NCBI GenBank assembly: GCA_026874595.1
Contig: CM049306.1
Span: 7,747,519-7,811,518 of the forward strand
DNA: 64,000 nt
Direction: 5' to 3'
Source: Sipunculus nudus
Taxonomy: Eukaryota > Annelida > Sipuncula > Golfingiida > Sipunculidae
Positions 59,885-64,000 of the stretch are shown here, piece after piece. Both the position numbers and the translations under genes were made by a program. Below the pieces are notes generated by a model. That model worked only from the letters and a program-made list of their open reading frames with translations. It searched no databases and was not told the DNA's origin. Numbering within the stretch: the first letter of the stretch is position 1; the number at the start of each line of letters is the position of its first letter.

Positions 59885-60383
59885 AGGGGCGTTCACACCT
59901 ATCCGTTTTTCCCTTCCGCACCTACACCCGTCATCCGTCAAATTCAATTTAGTTAAAATTACATAGGGCATTCACACCTATCCGCTTCCGCACCCGCACC
60001 CGTCACATGCACCGTCCGCACAAATCGGTCTGGGACTGATTCACGACGGAAGCGGACGACGGTGCGGACGGGAATCCATATTATGACGTCATATAATAGG
60101 GGATATTCTGGAATGTACTTGTGTCTTCCCCTTGATAGAAAATGACAAAAGCGGTTTATTTTCACTATGAAAATATGGAACTTGCGCGTGCCTCACAATC
60201 CCGCTCGGGAAAGCTTTAATTATTTATTGATATAATAAAAGCAATGTTATAAATAGAATCATATAAATCACCAAAGGAGCGGGGGCGGGGTAATTTGGAA
60301 TAAAGACTGATAAGTCGATGAATATAATACAAATTTACTAGTAAGCCCACGAAAAATAAAATATAGCCTATTATATAAAGTAG

Positions 60384-60436
<53 letters not shown>

Positions 60437-60587
60437 AAACATAATGTATGGAGAATAATTTAAGCGCCCTTGAGGAAACAGGGTTTCAGAATGAATCACA
60501 GTTTTAACCCTCAATTACACGAGTTTCGTGAAATTCAATTTTAAGAAGGTTCATGGTAATACATTATTTGTTATTAAATTAAATTTG

Positions 60588-60650
<63 letters not shown>

Positions 60651-60915
60651 ATGAATATATGTGAAAGATAAAAGTGTATAGTGTATTTTATATGAAACAA
60701 ATGTGATGAGTGCGGGTGCGGACGGAAAAAGCGCGGATAGGTGTGAACAGAGAGAACGTATGGCGGACAACGGATGACGGAAGCGGGTGCGGGTGCGGAA
60801 GGAAAAAAAAAAAGGGGCGGGGTAATTTGGAATAAAGACTGATAAGTCGATGAATATAATACAAATTTACTAGTAAGCCCACGAAAAATAAAATATAGCC
60901 TATTATATAAAGTAG

Positions 60916-60980
<65 letters not shown>

Positions 60981-61131
60981 AAACATAATGTATGGAGAAT
61001 AATTTAAGCGCCCTTGAGGAAACAGGGTTTCAGAATGAATCACAGTTTTAACCCTCAATTACACGAGTTTCGTGAAATTCAATTTTAAGAAGGTTCATGG
61101 TAATACATTATTTGTTATTAAATTAAATTTG

Positions 61132-61190
<59 letters not shown>

Positions 61191-61374
61191 ATGAATATAT
61201 GTGAAAGATAAAAGTGTATAGTGTATTTTATATGAAACAAATGTGATGAGTGCGGGTGCGGACGGAAAAAGCGCGGATAGGTGTGAACAGAGAGAACGTA
61301 TGGCGGACAACGGATGACGGAAGCGGGTGCGGGTGCGGAAGGAAAAAAAAAAAGGGATAGGTGTGAACGCGGCT
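59885..61374. mobile_element. Non-autonomous PIF/Harbinger-type element with TTA duplication
   Basis: Left terminus 'aggggcgttcacacctatcc' and right terminus 'ggataggtgtgaacgcggct' are inverted repeats. They are flanked on both sides by TTA (59882-59884 and 61375-61377), the 3-bp duplication typical of PIF/Harbinger. Inverted similarity continues inward (cccttccgcac...gtcatccgtc against gacggaagcggg...gcggaagg). An inner 'ttcacacctatccgc' copy at 59970-59986 is matched by inner inverted copies at about 60735 and 61275. No transposase frame. A CRE-like TATGACGTCATA lies at 60082-60093. Confidence 0.82.
60282..61353. repeat. 532/540-bp tandem duplication inside the Harbinger-type element
   Basis: Copy 1 (60282-60813) and copy 2 (60814-61353) start 'ggggcggggtaatttggaat' and end 'gcggaaggaaaaaaaaaaa'. 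They look essentially identical outside the two (TA)n runs each contains (60385-60432 and 60592-60645; 60916-60976 and 61136-61185). The length difference comes mainly from these microsatellites. Confidence 0.93.
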
Positions 61375-61396
61375 TTAGTATTTTTTGGCTTTAGCC

Positions 61397-61859
61397 GGCT
61401 ATAGGCATGTATACACGAGGCGGTTTTCATGGTTTCACCGTGTCTGATGAGGGTGCTCTGTGTTTTGTATCCTGTGATAATGTGACCGTCCATGGTTTCA
61501 CCGTGTCAGGGTGAGGGTGCCATGTGTTTTGCGCGGTCAACAGAAAACTCAGAGGAAGATGTGTAGGCTGTTGCTATCCCATAATACCTATGCCTATTTT
61601 TCTTATATATCTATATTAATAATGAGAAACAAGACAATATGTCCTAGGCAGAATATATGTTTCGTCACACGCACATATGATAGGCCTAAATAGGCCTACT
61701 ACGTAACTATAATAAAACAATGGTTGAATCCTAGAAGATTTTTTTAAGGATGTTGTTTTTGTCATAGTTTTGCAAGACGTGTTGCAGAACATGGCGCTGT
61801 GTGTATGGACTGTTCACGTTGAGCGACATGTCGCCTCGTGTATGGTCGAAGACGCAGCC
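61397..61859. mobile_element. Possible TIR element adjacent to the Harbinger-type element
   Basis: 'ggctataggcatgtatacac' plus 'gaggcgg' at 61397-61423 is partly matched in inverse orientation by 'cgcctcgtgtatggtc' and 'gcagcc' at 61832-61859. Inside, 'catggtttcaccgtgtc' occurs twice 63 bp apart (61428 and 61491) with following similar sequence. No target duplication was identified. Confidence 0.4.
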
Positions 61860-63100
61860 TATATGATCCCATACAACATCTATTGATAAACATTGGCCCG
61901 TAACCAGTGCTAAAAAGTGCTACATGTAGCATTTATCCAACACTCTTCAAAGTAAACGAAATGTAACACTCTCGGCCCAGTCGAGTCGGCACGTCTCCCA
62001 CTCCCAGTCCCAGTAAGTTATTCATGAATGTGCATACGCCGATTTGCTGAGTACTGTCACCACAAAATATATAGTTGATATATCTTTGGTTAAAGGTGAG
62101 TAACTATATAATGACGAGAATTCAAGTTTAATTGTATAGTAACCATGTTGAAAATGAATCAAAGATACAAGACCGCTAATGCCGGTTGTTAGTTACAACT
62201 TGCAGATTTGTCGGAGTGACAAAGCGCGAGCTCAAATTTTGATGATCGACCTAGATCTATATTCTGACTATTCAAATGACAAATAATACCGAAAATCGTC
62301 AAGAAACTACCAAAAGATAATTAAAGGTTTAATCTTGAATAATGAAGCTGTAAATTATTACGTGTAAATGTCGGCTATAAATAGTATAATGCCTATATTT
62401 TTCACATTAATTCTGTGTCTGTTCATTTTCCCCCTTGCTGTTGGTCTGGATGCTGGCAATATTAGGGGCCTAACATATTAATAATAATATCTTAACATTA
62501 AATATTGTCAAAAGTGACTGCAATTTAAGTACTAAGAAGCTGTCATTAAAAAAACTATCAATCTTAATAGTTAGTGATCACATCGGTTGTTGATTTACGA
62601 TTATAAATAAATCAATAATATTACATCCTATGGCCGCACATTTGTTATGGGTTCATAACTGAAATGAGATTTCAGTTATGGGGATCCTCTTATGGAAAAG
62701 CGTAGCAGGGGTATATAGGGATATTTGCAAAATAAACAGAGAAAATGGAGGCAATTTAGCAAATTTCTTACCAATAATGGCTAATAAACTGTTCTGGAGT
62801 AAAAATAAATTATGTAGAAGTGCCCTTATAAGGAAATTGTTAAGATTTCAACTCCTGTGGTTTTTTTTTAGCCTGCCATGCGGTCATGTTTATCTTTTGT
62901 CACATGACCCTGTCCTTGACCTTATTGATATGAGAAAAGTTGTCCTCTGATTATTGTTCCAAATAAATTATAGTAAATATTGTTTCCATAACTTCCATAA
63001 GCAAATTTGTTAAAACCTTAAATGATATAGCCATAAACTTAAAAAGGACTTATTGAAGCCATATATTATCATTTACTCATAAGTATTATTCATGAAATAA
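61860..63100. other. Intergenic DNA, no recognised feature
   Basis: A 90-codon plus frame at 62678-62950 (start MGILLWKSVA) has a plausible start and mixed composition but no recognised family or splice context. Confidence 0.45.
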
Positions 63101-63144
63101 GATTTTTTCAATAGATTTATTAGCAATAAATTACTCTGGTACAC

Positions 63145-63182
63145 CAGAGGTCAGGTCACAGGTCAGGTCATGGGTGACCAGA
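63145..63182. repeat. Short cluster of AGGTCA half-sites
   Basis: 'agaggtcaggtcacaggtca' followed by 'ggtcatgggtgacc' contains four or five AGGTCA-type half-sites, with direct and inverted spacing, within 38 bp. Confidence 0.6.
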
Positions 63183-63505
63183 GTTCATGCCTCAGCAACA
63201 TGGCTGTGTCAGTGATGGTCTTCTGCTCTTCTTTTCATGATAAAACGCTGTTATATCATATGTAACATAAACAGGAGACTCCACATGTATGGAAACTGAT
63301 ATATAAAGGATATATAGGTAGAGTGAACATAGTTTAAGCTGCATCTTATTCTTAATTACTCTTTTATTCTTTCCTTCTGATACATCAGAAGGACCGCTAC
63401 GATATTTCGTAAGAACATACTCAAGGCTGAGTATGGAGCCCGGGTCACCTGGTGTGTAATTCTCAGCCTTGCACCAAGGCAAGCCGCACATATACTCTGC
63501 CTGGC

Positions 63506-63526
63506 GGGGGGGGGGGGGGGGGGGGG
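63506..63526. repeat. 21-bp poly-G tract
   Basis: Uninterrupted G21. Confidence 0.95.
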
Positions 63527-63663
63527 TTAGAGAAAGTGAAGGGTAAAAATGCTTTTTTTTTGGTAACTAGTGTTACAGGTGCTCTTTTTATTGTGTGACA
63601 CGGGCGTACCTCGTTTTGTTGTTGCACTCTATGTTTAATCCGTACTGCTTGGACTCTCGTTGT

Positions 63664-64000
63664 CATGCTAGCTTGTGGCTTTCTCGCCTGGCCGAGGTCA
63701 CGTGTGGACCCTAGTATGTGGAGACACAGCGAGGTTTTTCTAGATGATTCCTGTAACGCGTGTACGGTGTTTCCTGCGGATTATGTTAGATCCTTTAGAC
63801 TGTTCGAGAAGTGGAAACTTCTCGGCTTGGGACAAGAAGTTATAAATAGGGGGCTGTGTTTTAAACAGGGAGAGAGGGTGAAGATTCCAGCGGACACAGA
63901 CGTGTGTATGTCAGTTTGTGGGACCTGTCCGATTATCCAGTAATTTCAGGGATTCTACTATTACTAACTCTATCGAATTTAATGCTGCCTGCCTCACGCT
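63664..64000 (+). mobile_element. Possible LTR or promoter-like segment at the window edge
   Basis: A GC-richer segment with a strong TATA box (TATAAATAGG, 63841-63850) preceded by a 7-bp-stem hairpin cgagaag/cttctcg (63805-63811 and 63818-63824) and a 'gtcacgtg' E-box (about 63699). It starts near 'tgtcatgctagc', compatible with an LTR that begins with TG. The second LTR and internal region would lie outside the window. The 92-codon frame 63665-63943 has no recognised domain. Confidence 0.3.

Noticed and set aside
60688-61493. Minus frames of 63-132 codons over the Harbinger-type element
   Set aside because: Composed of TA microsatellite (Tyr-Ile runs) and duplicated element sequence; no transposase signature.
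63665-63943. 92-codon plus frame as a gene
   Set aside because: The strong TATA box lies inside the frame rather than upstream of it, and the peptide has no recognised domain.

Overview
The window looks like intergenic DNA from an animal genome, most likely a lophotrochozoan and probably a mollusc (inference). It is AT-rich and contains no open reading frame that reads like a conserved protein. It carries many long (TA)n, (CT)n, (GT)n and homopolymer G/C tracts. Several repeat styles are ones I associate with bivalve and other marine-invertebrate genomes: diverged 130-280 bp arrays with GGCGCCACC or TGACCTTGACC motifs, a tRNA-type SINE with an 'aaaccgg...gagaaaaccacc' core, and foldback and MITE-like DNA transposons. 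No rRNA gene, intact tRNA gene, CRISPR array or bacterial-style operon was seen. The longest open frames either lie inside tandem repeats whose period is a multiple of three, or are chance frames in GC-rich islands.

Layout. 1-635 is the end of a 50-bp satellite. 0.64-9.3 kb is mostly plain AT-rich DNA with an A-rich, palindrome-flanked repeat (1.77-2.03 kb), a reverse-oriented relative at 3.17 kb, and two islands that look like conserved non-coding or regulatory DNA (about 6.0 and 7.1-8.0 kb). A SINE sits at 9.4-9.6 kb. 13.9-21.8 kb is dominated by five families of diverged tandem repeats. 22.2-23.5, 28.4-29.4, 30.2-31.5, 35.8-36.1, 42.5-43.4 and 53.8-54.3 kb are GC-richer, non-repetitive islands with dense homeodomain-, Sox-, forkhead- and CRE-like sites. 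They stand out from the AT-rich background and suggest a regulatory landscape around a developmental gene outside the window (inference). 38.2-41.3 kb holds three unrelated satellites back to back (30, about 50 and 22 bp units), two of them with higher-order repeats.

DNA transposons are the best-defined features. They include a 445-bp hAT-type element with an exact 8-bp target duplication (58226-58670). A 1490-bp PIF/Harbinger-type element has a TTA duplication and an internal 532/540-bp tandem duplication (59885-61374). There is a 195-bp MITE at 23992 and a 114-bp foldback at 37138. The most intriguing object is a roughly 3.3-kb TA-flanked unit (46216-49545) whose ends are built of GGTTCC/GGAACC palindromes. 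Just inside its right end, on the minus strand, are an NRF-1-like palindrome, an ATG exon and a series of short exon-like segments with good splice sites. A second partial copy of the left end lies at 55.4-56.2 kb. This is the best candidate here for an undescribed element carrying a small multi-exon gene, but the exon chain cannot be closed by eye.
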